Source: Micrococcaceae bacterium (lineage in GTDB: Bacteria; Actinomycetota; Actinomycetes; Actinomycetales; Micrococcaceae). From it: DNA of 10,836 bases. The notes below the pieces were generated by a model. The model did not search any database and was not told the origin of the DNA. It worked only from the letters and a program-made list of their open reading frames with translations. Positions 1 through 6,774 of this stretch are shown here, piece after piece. Position 1 is the stretch's first letter, and every line of letters starts with the position of its first letter. Made by a program: the position numbers and the translations under genes. The stretch lies in assembly GCA_003486025.1 (NCBI GenBank), contig DNHA01000210.1:1-10836 (forward strand). Reading direction: 5' to 3'.

Positions 1-185
1 CCCCGCAGGCCATCCGGATGCTGAAGTTTGCGTTCAACCTCGCCGATGACGGATTGGCCGGTCAGCAGGTCTTTGCTGGAGAAGCTACCCGCATGGCCTA
101 TATGACTGACGAAGCAGTGGAAGGCCGCGACGCGTTTTTAGCTAAGCGCGACCCAGACTGGTCCAATCACCCGTACTACTTCTAA
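1..185 (+). CDS. menB: 1,4-dihydroxy-2-naphthoyl-CoA synthase, C-terminal fragment
   Basis: Only the last 60 codons are present, read in the frame starting at base 3 and ending at TAA 183-185. The fragment includes GLAGQQVFAGEATRMAYMT and ends in KRDPDWSNHPYYF. This matches the C-terminus of MenB, a crotonase-fold enzyme that cyclises o-succinylbenzoyl-CoA to 1,4-dihydroxy-2-naphthoyl-CoA in menaquinone synthesis; the aromatic C-terminal end after an R-D-P-D-W sequence is typical of the family. The catalytic core lies outside the window, so the call rests on this tail and on menE and menA following on the same strand. menE starts 20 bases downstream, which suggests one transcript. Confidence 0.9.
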   Translation, partial: PQAIRMLKFAFNLADDGLAGQQVFAGEATRMAYMTDEAVEGRDAFLAKRDPDWSNHPYYF

Positions 186-188
186 GCC

Positions 189-194
189 AAGGAG
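189..194 (+). promoter_or_regulatory. ribosome binding site of menE
   Basis: AAGGAG lies 11 bases before the ATG at 206, just after the menB stop codon. It supports that ATG as the menE start and fits translation from a menB-menE message. Confidence 0.6.
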
Positions 195-205
195 AAGTTC
201 CTCAT

Positions 206-1333
206 ATGCTGGCATCCCACCATGTCCTGTTGCAATCGTTGGCTGCTAATGCCAATGACTCCGGGCCCGCAGTAGAAGTTTTCGCGGATCCCACGTCAGC
301 AGATGGCGTGCGGATTGAACATCTGCGTGGCGAAGACCTACCGGGCTTTGCACAGACCATGGTGGTGGTCCGCACCTCCGGGTCAACCGGCCGGGCCAAG
401 CGCACGGTCCTGAGCCTTCCGGCCATGGCAGCTAGCGCGCAAGCCACCGCCGAATACTTGGGGTTCGAGGGGCAATGGCTGCTTGCTTTGCCGGTGCACT
501 ACGTGGCCGGGCTCAGCGTGCTCACCCGTTCGCTTTTTGCCGGAACCAACCCGGTGAGCATGGACCTATCCGGCAGCTTCTCCGCGCAGAATTTCGTGGA
601 CGCGGCCGAACAAATGCTGGAAGGCCGCCGCTTGACCTCGCTGGTGCCCACCCAATTGGCGCGGTTGCTCGATAACCCGGAGCCACGCACGGTGGCGGCG
701 CTGAAACGATTTGATGCGATTCTGCTTGGCGGAGCGCGTGCCAGCAAAGACCTGCTCCAAAATTCACGCCATCTAGGTTTGAGAATTTTCCAGACCTACG
801 GTTCTTCGGAAACCTCCGGCGGTTTGGTGTACAACGGCACCGCACTTCCCGGGGTGAAACTCGGCGAGCGTGAGGGCAGGATTATGGTCTCCGGCCCCAT
901 GCTTGCCGATGGTTATGCTGATAATCCCGAGGCCACCGCCGAGCACTTCATCTTCCACGAGGGCTCACGCTGGTATCTCACCGATGATTTGGGCACCGTC
1001 AACGGAAATCGTCTAGAAATTGCAGGGCGCATCGATGATGTGATTAATACCGGTGGCGTCAAACTTTCCGCAGGGAAGATCGAAGGTCTGCTTGATGAGT
1101 TCTTCACGCAGTGCCTGATCCTGCCGGTACCTGACGCACAATGGGGCCAAAGTGTAGGTTTGGCCTATTCAGGCCCTACAAATACGGCAGAGGCCTTCGA
1201 CGCTGTGCGCCAAACCATTGGTTCAACTGCAGTACCCAAATATGTACAGCACTACCCGGCGGGGCTTCCGCAGCTACCCAACGGAAAATTTAATCGGCGC
1301 AAAATTCTGGCTGCGCTGCTCGCCGCACACTGA
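206..1333 (+). CDS. menE: o-succinylbenzoate-CoA ligase (MenE, AMP-binding family)
   Basis: The 375-residue protein is an acyl-adenylate-forming enzyme. It activates o-succinylbenzoate with ATP and CoA to give o-succinylbenzoyl-CoA, the substrate of MenB. Adenylation-family motifs appear in order: the phosphate-binding loop TSGSTGRAK (57-65), the YGSSETSG block (198-205), LTDDLG (258-263), the hinge region from GRIDDVINTGG (about 274-284), and the C-terminal PNGK with the likely catalytic lysine K361. It is shorter than generic acyl-CoA ligases because the N-terminal part is reduced, as I recall for actinobacterial MenE. TDD in place of TGD at motif A7 is, to my knowledge, also usual there. 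The start is the ATG preceded by AAGGAG. The position between menB and menA makes MenE far likelier than another ligase. The enzyme should be cytoplasmic, as no signal or membrane segment is seen. Confidence 0.93.
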   Translation: MLASHHVLLQSLAANANDSGPAVEVFADPTSADGVRIEHLRGEDLPGFAQTMVVVRTSGSTGRAKRTVLSLPAMAASAQATAEYLGFEGQWLLALPVHYVAGLSVLTRSLFAGTNPVSMDLSGSFSAQNFVDAAEQMLEGRRLTSLVPTQLARLLDNPEPRTVAALKRFDAILLGGARASKDLLQNSRHLGLRIFQTYGSSETSGGLVYNGTALPGVKLGEREGRIMVSGPMLADGYADNPEATAEHFIFHEGSRWYLTDDLGTVNGNRLEIAGRIDDVINTGGVKLSAGKIEGLLDEFFTQCLILPVPDAQWGQSVGLAYSGPTNTAEAFDAVRQTIGSTAVPKYVQHYPAGLPQLPNGKFNRRKILAALLAAH

Positions 1334-1344
1334 TCCGATTCGCC

Positions 1345-1373
1345 TTGCCCGTGGTTTCGCGGGAAACTAGAGG
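1345..1373 (+). promoter_or_regulatory. possible menA promoter with a palindrome in its spacer
   Basis: TTGCCC (1345-1350) and TAGAGG (1368-1373) are separated by exactly 17 bases, a sigma-70-like arrangement with a weak -10 box. The spacer contains GTTTC-GCGG-GAAAC (1354-1367), a hairpin or operator-like inverted repeat with 5-base arms. It lies in the 76-base menE-menA gap, which has no terminator, so menA could have its own promoter as well as read-through from menE. The call rests only on pattern. Confidence 0.3.
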
Positions 1374-1396
1374 GTACGAGTTTTTTATCCACGCCG

Positions 1397-1402
1397 AAAG
1401 GA
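1397..1402 (+). promoter_or_regulatory. ribosome binding site fixing the GTG start of menA
   Basis: AAAGGA lies 7 bases before the GTG at 1410. It selects this GTG as the start; no ATG in the same frame lies nearby. Confidence 0.7.
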
Positions 1403-1409
1403 ACGAGAA

Positions 1410-2294
1410 GTGGCAACGCTTTCCCAATGGGTCGCCGGCGCGCGCCTGCGCACCCTACCCATCGTTATTGCCCCGGTTGTCATCGGTACCGCGGCTGCGG
1501 TGGGTCAGAATGGCCAAGTCTCCTGGTTCCGTTTTGTGCTCGCCCTCTTAGTAGGGTTGCTGCTGCAGGTCGGCGTGAACTACTCCAATGACTATTCCGA
1601 CGGAATCCGCGGGACCGATGATGAGCGCGTGGGTCCCGTGCGTTTGACCGGTTCCAAGCTAGCCACTCCTACCCAGGTACGAAACGCAGCTTTCGGGTGC
1701 TTCGGGCTCGCTGCGCTCTTCGGCCTGCTGCTGGTCATACTCTCCTCGACCTGGCCATTGCTCTTAGTCGGCGTGGCCGCAATTTTTGCCGCTTGGGGCT
1801 ACACCGGGGGGAAGAACCCGTATGGCTACCGCGGCTGGGGCGACGTGTACGTGTTCATTTTCTTTGGTCTGGTAGCCACATTGGGAACCACGTATACCCA
1901 AAGTGGCCAGCTCACGTTCGCGGCATTGCTTGGTGCCATCGGTACAGGCTTTATTGGCTGTGCCTTGCTCATGGCAAATAACGTCCGAGACATTCCCACC
2001 GATAGCGAGGTTGGAAAAATCACGCTGGCGGTGCGTCTAGGCGAGCAGCTCGCTCGCCTGAGCTATGTGCTGATGCTCAGTGTCGCCATTGTCCTGCCAC
2101 TGCTGTTGACCGGAACCAATCCGTGGATGTGGCTGATCCTGCTGACCTTCGTTCCGGCGGCGGCTCCGAGCTGGGTGATGCTTCGCGAGCAGTCGCTGCC
2201 GAAGCTGGTCGTGGTGCTCAAACAGACCGGCATCGTCAACGTGGTTTATGCCGCGCTCTTTACCTTGGCCATCGTGCTGAACACCTGGCTATAA
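1410..2294 (+). CDS. menA: 1,4-dihydroxy-2-naphthoate polyprenyltransferase (MenA)
   Basis: This 294-residue integral membrane protein belongs to the UbiA prenyltransferase family. MenA joins a polyprenyl diphosphate to 1,4-dihydroxy-2-naphthoate, giving demethylmenaquinone. The first Asp-rich motif is NDYSDGIRGTDD (60-71), followed by RLTGSKLATP; the second is NNVRDIPTDSEVGK (190-203) with D194 and D198. These motifs bind Mg2+ and the prenyl diphosphate. About eight hydrophobic segments are visible, including around 16-33, 41-58, 95-112, 116-131, 145-162, 170-190, 216-234 and 238-255. Translation starts at GTG with AAAGGA 7 bases upstream. The NDYSDG form of the motif and the menB-menE context favour MenA over UbiA or other family members. 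A strong terminator begins just after the stop. Confidence 0.95.
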   Translation: MATLSQWVAGARLRTLPIVIAPVVIGTAAAVGQNGQVSWFRFVLALLVGLLLQVGVNYSNDYSDGIRGTDDERVGPVRLTGSKLATPTQVRNAAFGCFGLAALFGLLLVILSSTWPLLLVGVAAIFAAWGYTGGKNPYGYRGWGDVYVFIFFGLVATLGTTYTQSGQLTFAALLGAIGTGFIGCALLMANNVRDIPTDSEVGKITLAVRLGEQLARLSYVLMLSVAIVLPLLLTGTNPWMWLILLTFVPAAAPSWVMLREQSLPKLVVVLKQTGIVNVVYAALFTLAIVLNTWL

Positions 2295-2296
2295 CC

Positions 2297-2339
2297 AAGA
2301 AGCCTTCCAAGTTACTGAACTTGGAAGGCTTCTTTTTTT
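2297..2339 (+). terminator. intrinsic terminator after menA
   Basis: A perfect hairpin has arms 2298-2313 and 2318-2333 (16 pairs, extendable by one A:T), a 4-base loop ACTG and a run of seven T (2333-2339). It ends the menB-menE-menA transcript. The minus-strand gene converging here has its stop codon inside the T run (2338-2340), so the hairpin may also end that transcript. Its T run on that strand is weaker (TTCTTGG). Confidence 0.93.
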
Positions 2340-2619
2340 ATTTGTCGTCTCTGCGGAGTTTTTCGTCATAAGCGTCCTCGATGGCTTCTTCGGCCAGCTG
2401 AGAATCTGTCTTCGACGCTGAGGTCTTGGCGAACGCTTTGCGTGCGTCATCATTGGCTGCCAGACGTAATTTGTTAAAGAACAAATAGGTCACGGCAAAA
2501 GCGATTACCAGGGCAATGAGGCCTGCGGTGAAGATCGGCCAGAGCATCAGTTTCCATAGTGCCAAGAAGACAACGAGAAACAAGCCCAACCGAATCACCG
2601 AATATTTCAGAAACTGCAT
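2338..2619 (-). CDS. small two-helix membrane protein, DUF4229 type
   Basis: This 93-residue protein has two hydrophobic helices (about 7-26 and 29-48), then a positively charged bend (FFNKLRLAANDDARK) and an acidic/basic tail ending KLRRDDK. The N-terminus, MQFLKYSVIRLGLF, and the whole layout match the DUF4229 family of actinobacterial membrane proteins. No biochemical role is known to me. The tail is probably cytoplasmic, because the positive charges follow the second helix. The gene converges on menA and diverges from the PLDc_N gene. No Shine-Dalgarno sequence precedes the ATG, but a TAGACT box ends 7 bases before it, so the message is probably leaderless. The family assignment is from memory of the sequence pattern; function is unassigned. 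Confidence 0.75.
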   Translation of the reverse strand: MQFLKYSVIRLGLFLVVFLALWKLMLWPIFTAGLIALVIAFAVTYLFFNKLRLAANDDARKAFAKTSASKTDSQLAEEAIEDAYDEKLRRDDK

Positions 2620-2626
2620 ACGTTAA

Positions 2627-2632
2627 AGTCTA
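2627..2632 (-). promoter_or_regulatory. -10 box for a leaderless DUF4229 transcript
   Basis: On the minus strand TAGACT is followed by seven bases (TTAACGT) and then the ATG. A transcript starting about 7 bases after the -10 box would begin at the start codon. No good -35 box and no ribosome binding site are seen. Confidence 0.5.
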
Positions 2633-2660
2633 CCGATGAACCTGTGAGCCAGATTGTCAC

Positions 2661-2666
2661 TAGACT
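2661..2666 (+). promoter_or_regulatory. -10 box for a leaderless PLDc_N transcript
   Basis: TAGACT is followed by six bases (AGAGTC) and then the ATG at 2673. No Shine-Dalgarno sequence fits in between, so a leaderless mRNA is likely. The same hexamer serves the divergent gene on the other strand; the two ATGs are 53 bases apart. Confidence 0.5.
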
Positions 2667-2672
2667 AGAGTC

Positions 2673-3065
2673 ATGGTCCGCTTTATTATCTTTGCTGCAC
2701 TCATTTCGGTAGCGCTCATGATCTATACATTGATCGAGTGTGCGCGCACCGAACGACACCGGGTGCGCTCCTTGCCGAAGACGGCATGGATCATCATTAT
2801 CATCGTGCTTCCCCTGATCGGGGCGGGTTTGTGGTTTGTTCTAGGACGCCCGCAGGCCGCTTCAACTGGCCCAGCTAGCAAACAAAGCGCCCCAGATGAT
2901 GACGAGGATTTCCTGCGTCAACTTGAAATCTGGCGACGTCAGCAGCAGCGTGAGTCCGAGCTGAAGGCACGTGAGGAAGAACTCAAACGAAAAGAAGACG
3001 ACAAGAAGAATCCGAAGAAGGATAATTCTTCGGACGATTCGGATACTCAGCCCAAAGATCTTTAG
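2673..3065 (+). CDS. PLDc_N-domain membrane protein with charged coiled-coil tail
   Basis: The 130-residue protein has two membrane helices (about 3-22 and 38-58). They flank a short loop with ECARTERHRVRSLPKTAW, and GLWFVLGRP closes the domain. This is the pattern of the PLDc_N domain (phospholipase D-nuclease N-terminal), which in cardiolipin synthases precedes the catalytic part. Here no HKD catalytic motif follows, so it is not a phospholipase. Residues 75-130 are instead a highly charged region rich in E, K, R, Q and D, with heptad-like stretches around 80-112 that suggest a coiled coil, probably cytoplasmic. Stand-alone PLDc_N proteins are common in actinobacteria near menA and ccsB. 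Function is unknown; a scaffold or assembly role is only a guess. Confidence 0.78.
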   Translation: MVRFIIFAALISVALMIYTLIECARTERHRVRSLPKTAWIIIIIVLPLIGAGLWFVLGRPQAASTGPASKQSAPDDDEDFLRQLEIWRRQQQRESELKAREEELKRKEDDKKNPKKDNSSDDSDTQPKDL

Positions 3066-3085
3066 AACCTCTGGCTTCGTCACCT

Positions 3086-3115
3086 CGTAGGGCCCGGCAT
3101 TTGCCGGGCCCTACG
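3086..3115 (+). terminator. GC-rich hairpin after the PLDc_N gene, no T run
   Basis: A perfect 13-base inverted repeat (3086-3098 and 3103-3115, core GGGCCCGGC) has a 4-base loop ATTT. It starts 20 bases after the PLDc_N stop. No T run follows (CTGCTTCAG), so it is not a classical intrinsic terminator. T-less hairpins at gene ends are common in actinobacteria, and this one most likely ends or stabilises the 3' end of the transcript. Confidence 0.6.
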
Positions 3116-3241
3116 CTGCTTCAGAGGCCATGTCGCGCGCGCATCTGCGTCCGTGGCCTCGAAGGTTATTTCGTCAATAGAGCAGGCCGCTTACAGGCCG
3201 GACAATAGGCACTCGCAGATCCCCCGTACTCTGCACACAAC

Positions 3242-3287
3242 AAAAAATCCCCGAGGAATAGGCCATTGAAGGCTTTTCCTCGGGGAT
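3242..3287 (-). terminator. intrinsic terminator of the ccs operon
   Basis: Read on the minus strand, a hairpin pairs ATCCCCGAGGA (3247-3257) with TCCTCGGGGAT (3277-3287). The loop has a minor inner GCC/GGC stem, and six T follow (the A run 3242-3247 on the plus strand). It lies 26 bases after the ccsB stop and closes the five-gene minus-strand operon. Confidence 0.9.
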
Positions 3288-3312
3288 CTTCAGCGCTCTC
3301 ACCGAACGAGCT

Positions 3313-4383
3313 TTAGACTCCGGCGTAGGAGTGCAGTCCGTTGAAGAAGATGTTCACGATGGTGAAGTTGAAGATCACGCAGCCGTAGCCGATGATGGAC
3401 AGCCAGGCCGAGCGCGGACCGGTCCAGCCGCCGGTGGCACGTGCGTGCAGGTAGCCTGCGTAGACCACCCAAATCACGAATGACCAGACTTCCTTCGGGT
3501 CCCAGCCCCAGTAGCGTCCCCAGGCAGCTTCGGCCCAAATGGCTCCAGCCATGACGGTGAAGGTCCACATCACGAATGCGATGGTGTTGATGCGGTAGGC
3601 GAAGTTCTCCAGGGCGCCGGCACCAGGAACCAGACGCATGAATGGAAGCTTGTCCGGTAGACCGCTTGCAATCTTGTTCATACGCGAGTGCTGGATCAGC
3701 TGCAGAACGTTCATGGCAAAGCTGATGGAGAACAATGCCGAAGCAAATACCGCGATAGATACGTGGATGACGATCCAGGGGCTCTGCAGAGCCGGCACCA
3801 GGTGCCCCAAGGGGGTTGGGAAGCCAATCGTGGCTCCACAGAGCATCAAGGTCACTAGACCGATGATGAAGCTTCCCATGAAGCGCAGGTCCTTGAAGAA
3901 CAGCACCACCAGGTAAACCACCGCGACCACCAAGGCACCAGTGGAAAGGAACTCATACATATTTCCCCACGGCACACGGTGTGCTGCCACACCGCGGGCG
4001 ATGACCGCGAAACCATGCATGGCTACAGCAAGCCATGAGAGTACCAAGGCAATTCGAGCCATATTCCGGTTCGAAGAGTGTTCGGTGTAGTTCATCTTGT
4101 CGTTGACAACGTTTTCGCTGACGTTGTCCGCTCGTGGCGCAGGAGCTCCACGCTTAGTGCTTCGTGGCGCCGACACGGAGGTGGCTGCCGCGCCCACCAG
4201 CATTTCGGAGTCGCGTTTGAGCGCTGCCGCATCAATTTCACTGATGGTCTTGTTACTCTTGGCCAGATCAAGTGCGAAGAGGATGAAGGCGACCATATAG
4301 ACGAAGGCCGAAAGCAACATGAACAGCTGGCTGTAATTGCCCAGTGTTTCGTTGATTGGCGCGAGATTTGAGCCGTTAGGCAT
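3313..4383 (-). CDS. ccsB: cytochrome c biogenesis protein CcsB/ResC (haem handling, WWD domain)
   Basis: The 356-residue multi-span membrane protein carries the tryptophan-rich WWD haem-binding motif AAWGRYWGWDPKEVW (286-300) that defines the CcsA/CcsB/CcmC/CcmF family. Likely haem-ligand histidines lie in the expected places: H123 in a membrane segment, H207 before the WWD domain (WIVIHVS) and H351 after it (GLHSYAGV). With ResB it forms the System II synthetase that carries haem outward and attaches it to apocytochrome c. A first helix (about 18-40) is followed by a linker rich in Ala, Ser, Pro and charge (41-108), then about seven further helices. Its ATG lies inside the last codons of resB (ATGCCTAA, 8-base overlap) and uses the AAGGAG of the resB tail, so translation is probably coupled. 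It is the last gene of the operon. Confidence 0.95.
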   Translation of the reverse strand: MPNGSNLAPINETLGNYSQLFMLLSAFVYMVAFILFALDLAKSNKTISEIDAAALKRDSEMLVGAAATSVSAPRSTKRGAPAPRADNVSENVVNDKMNYTEHSSNRNMARIALVLSWLAVAMHGFAVIARGVAAHRVPWGNMYEFLSTGALVVAVVYLVVLFFKDLRFMGSFIIGLVTLMLCGATIGFPTPLGHLVPALQSPWIVIHVSIAVFASALFSISFAMNVLQLIQHSRMNKIASGLPDKLPFMRLVPGAGALENFAYRINTIAFVMWTFTVMAGAIWAEAAWGRYWGWDPKEVWSFVIWVVYAGYLHARATGGWTGPRSAWLSIIGYGCVIFNFTIVNIFFNGLHSYAGV

Positions 4384-6004
4384 TTACTTCTCCTTGGTCC
4401 TGCTTCTGTCTGGCCAATGGCCACTTGCTATCAAAGATATTGTGCAACTCTGTGGACTCGCGTTCAAGACGTGGATCCTCGCCGCGGGCCAGCAGAGCGT
4501 ATTCGACACTGCGCTGGCCATCGTTATTCTTCAGCTTCACCCAGACGCGACGACGCGGGGTGAACAGCGATACCGCCAGTCCTGCCAGAGACAAAAACGC
4601 GAAGATGGCGATCGGAATTTTACTCGGATCATAATTCACGTCAACGGCGAGGTATCGCTTCAGATCATTGAAGGTGATGCTGCCTTTGCCGTCGGGCAGA
4701 TCATACGTCTGTCCGGCTTCCAGCACGATGCCACCGGCGTCAAGGTTCCGGGAGTTCACCTCGGTGAGGTTGTCGGTATCCAGTACGTAGACGTTCTGCG
4801 GCACCCCGTCGTCCAGACCCAAATTTCCGGCAAAGGAGTTCAGGTGCAGCTGCGGATTGATGGCATTCGGGTCACCTGAAATACCGAATCCTGTTTCATC
4901 CACCAGTGCGGTGGGCAACAGGAATCCCTGGAATCCCAACTGTTCTGGTTTCGCGTCCGGAGCCTTGATCACCATCATCGAGGTATACACCGAGTCTTGC
5001 GGAACGGAAACCACCGGTCCGGAGAAGGCCACGTCCCCATTGCCGTCCTTGACCGTCACTACCGGTGCGTAGCCGTTGCCTACCAGGTAGACATCGGCAC
5101 CGTTAATGCGCAGCGGATGGTTCACCTTGATGTCTTCTTCGACAGGTTCCGCATCGGCCGAACGCCGGGTTTCCACATGTGCGGTGAAGTCCAGCGGCTG
5201 GCCAAAGTGGGTCTTGGATTCACGGTCGAAAACAATGTCGAATTTGTCCAGCTTCACCGAGTACGGGGTGAGATTTTCGGGATTAAAATTCGTCCCGGGG
5301 GTGAACGCGTCATAGGAAACCAGGGAGTTTACAAAGGTCTCCCCCTCCACGATGACTCGCTGTCCGCTGTAACCGAAGGCGCCGCCAATAGCTACCGAAA
5401 TGAGCACACCGATCAGCGAAATATGGAAGGTCAGGTTTCCGATCTCGCGAGTGTAGCCACGCTCTGCGGCTACCGAACGACCGGTGGCATCGGAGCGACG
5501 TTCGACTCGGTAACCGCGTTTGCGCAGCACCTTGTAGGCATCATCGATGACTTCATCATCGCTGGGAGTATCTGCTTCACCTTCAACCAGCGGCAGGGAG
5601 GTGTACTGGGGCAGGCGGTCAAGCCTGGACGGCGTACGCGGCGGTGGGGTCCGCAAGGCTTGAGCATGCTTTTTCACCCGCGGAATAATGCAACCGACCA
5701 ACGAGACAAACAGCAAGATGTAAATCGCCGAGAACCACGCGGAAGAATACACATCAAAAAGCTGGAACCGGTCAAGCCACGGGCCGGTGACCGGGTTATT
5801 TTCCAGGTATTCGTTGACGGTCTCCGGGTTCATTGAACGCTGCGGGAAGATTGATCCCGGAACTGCTGCAACTGCGAGCAGCAGCAGCAAGAAGAGCGCC
5901 GTGGGCATGGAGGTCAGTTGCGTCCAGATCCACCGCAGGGACCCAACCAAGCCCAAGGCCGGTGCATCGCCGCGGTCTTTAGCGCTGCGTTTATTTTTCG
6001 CCAT
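4376..6004 (-). CDS. resB: cytochrome c biogenesis protein ResB
   Basis: The 542-residue protein has the ResB layout. A cytoplasmic start is followed by helices at about 34-52 and 89-109, a cytoplasmic loop with RKRGYRVERR (161-170), a third helix at about 191-209 containing H194, a large extracytoplasmic domain (about 210-463), a last helix (464-482) and a basic cytoplasmic tail. The early WIWTQLTSMPTALFLLL and VPGSIFPQ sequences are characteristic. ResB partners CcsB in System II cytochrome c maturation, and its outer domain probably receives apocytochrome or haem. The start ATG overlaps the ccdA stop by one base (TAATG), with GAGG 11 bases upstream. The overlap with ccsB at the other end supports coupled production of the two partners in similar amounts. 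Confidence 0.95.
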   Translation of the reverse strand: MAKNKRSAKDRGDAPALGLVGSLRWIWTQLTSMPTALFLLLLLAVAAVPGSIFPQRSMNPETVNEYLENNPVTGPWLDRFQLFDVYSSAWFSAIYILLFVSLVGCIIPRVKKHAQALRTPPPRTPSRLDRLPQYTSLPLVEGEADTPSDDEVIDDAYKVLRKRGYRVERRSDATGRSVAAERGYTREIGNLTFHISLIGVLISVAIGGAFGYSGQRVIVEGETFVNSLVSYDAFTPGTNFNPENLTPYSVKLDKFDIVFDRESKTHFGQPLDFTAHVETRRSADAEPVEEDIKVNHPLRINGADVYLVGNGYAPVVTVKDGNGDVAFSGPVVSVPQDSVYTSMMVIKAPDAKPEQLGFQGFLLPTALVDETGFGISGDPNAINPQLHLNSFAGNLGLDDGVPQNVYVLDTDNLTEVNSRNLDAGGIVLEAGQTYDLPDGKGSITFNDLKRYLAVDVNYDPSKIPIAIFAFLSLAGLAVSLFTPRRRVWVKLKNNDGQRSVEYALLARGEDPRLERESTELHNIFDSKWPLARQKQDQGEVNA

Positions 6005-6774
6005 TAAATCGGCAACCTCACTTCATTGGCAAACCAGTTTTGTAGTTCTGCGACCCAGCTTCCCCAAAGCCCGGTCATCATGACTACACCGAGCAGAATC
6101 AGCATTCCGCCGCCCAAACGCATGACCAGAAGTTGGTGGCGGCGGAAGAACGCGAGTGCCCGCATGCCACGCTGCAGTCCTAGGGCAATCCCAATAAAGG
6201 GCAGGCCCAATCCCAAGCAATAAAACGCGGTTAACAATGTTCCGCGAGCTATATTCGGGTCGGTTCCTGTCGACATGATCAGTACGGCGCTGAGCGTAGG
6301 ACCAATGCAGGGAGCCCAGCCCAGTCCGAAAGTGAACCCCAGAATTGGTGCTCCCCACAGGCCTGCCGGGGGCTTCCGGTGAATTTTCCGGTCACGCTGC
6401 AGCCATGGAATACCGCCCATGAAGACAGCACCCATAAGGACCACTACGAGGCCCAGTACCTGGGTCACCCAGGCACCTTCGAATCTCAGCCAGGCAGTGG
6501 CCTGGCTGAAGAGTACTCCGATGGCAATGAAGACCACCGAGAATCCCAGGACAAAGAGCAGTACCCCAAGCAATACCCGCCCACGGCGGTGCTCGCGCAA
6601 GTCAGCACCGGTCAGCCCGGTGACGTAGCCCAGATATCCGGGAACCAGCGGAAGTACACAGGGAGAAAGGAAAGAAACGAGACCCGCTAATAAAGCCACC
6701 GGCGCGGCCAGCAGCAAGGAGCCGTCCAGCACAATGTCGGCAAAGGGATTCGACGTAGTCAACAGGTTTCTCAC
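6004..6774 (-). CDS. ccdA: thiol-disulfide transporter CcdA (DsbD membrane domain family)
   Basis: The 256-residue membrane protein has about six helices and the two conserved cysteines of the family, in FLSPCVLPLVPGY (C39) and GLGWAPCIGP (C156). C186 (AFYCLG) is extra. CcdA takes electrons from cytoplasmic thioredoxin and passes them through this cysteine pair to an extracytoplasmic thioredoxin-like protein, here most likely ResA, encoded immediately upstream. This keeps the CXXCH cysteines of apocytochrome c reduced. The two cysteines face each other across a pseudo-repeat (SPCVLP and APCIGP), as expected. The start is GTG, overlapping the resA stop by four bases (GTGA). The upstream GAAGAG is too close to be a good ribosome site, so translation probably depends on coupling to resA. 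Confidence 0.94.
   Translation of the reverse strand: MRNLLTTSNPFADIVLDGSLLLAAPVALLAGLVSFLSPCVLPLVPGYLGYVTGLTGADLREHRRGRVLLGVLLFVLGFSVVFIAIGVLFSQATAWLRFEGAWVTQVLGLVVVLMGAVFMGGIPWLQRDRKIHRKPPAGLWGAPILGFTFGLGWAPCIGPTLSAVLIMSTGTDPNIARGTLLTAFYCLGLGLPFIGIALGLQRGMRALAFFRRHQLLVMRLGGGMLILLGVVMMTGLWGSWVAELQNWFANEVRLPI

Larger units (their letters stand above)
3066..3312. other. convergent intergenic region without genes
   Basis: This 247-base gap lies between the ends of the PLDc_N gene (+) and ccsB (-). It holds two strong hairpins, listed separately. Between them are a 7-base inverted repeat GAGGCCA/TGGCCTC (3124-3130 and 3154-3160) around a CG-alternating stretch, and two nearby copies of CAGGCCG-like sequence around 3183-3201. 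I see no credible gene or RNA in it. Confidence 0.6.

Noticed and set aside
258..263. MenE motif A7 reading TDDLG rather than TGDLG (positions given as MenE residues 258-263) as a sign of inactivity
   Set aside because: To my recollection other actinobacterial MenE proteins also read TDDLG here, and the catalytic K361 and phosphate loop are intact.
1345..1551. A 68-codon plus-strand open frame overlapping the menA start
   Set aside because: It overlaps menA in another frame and has no homology signal; menA has a proper ribosome site and motifs.
3116..3240. A small RNA or small protein gene in the convergent gap
   Set aside because: No promoter, ribosome site or plausible start-to-stop frame is visible; only short inverted repeats are present.
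4337..4879. A 180-codon plus-strand open frame across the ccsB-resB junction
   Set aside because: It is antisense to two clear genes, its composition looks like a reverse-frame shadow and it has no family features.
4997..5836. A 279-codon open frame on the plus strand opposite resB
   Set aside because: It lies fully inside the well-supported resB gene on the other strand, has no ribosome site or recognisable domain, and mirrors resB codon structure.
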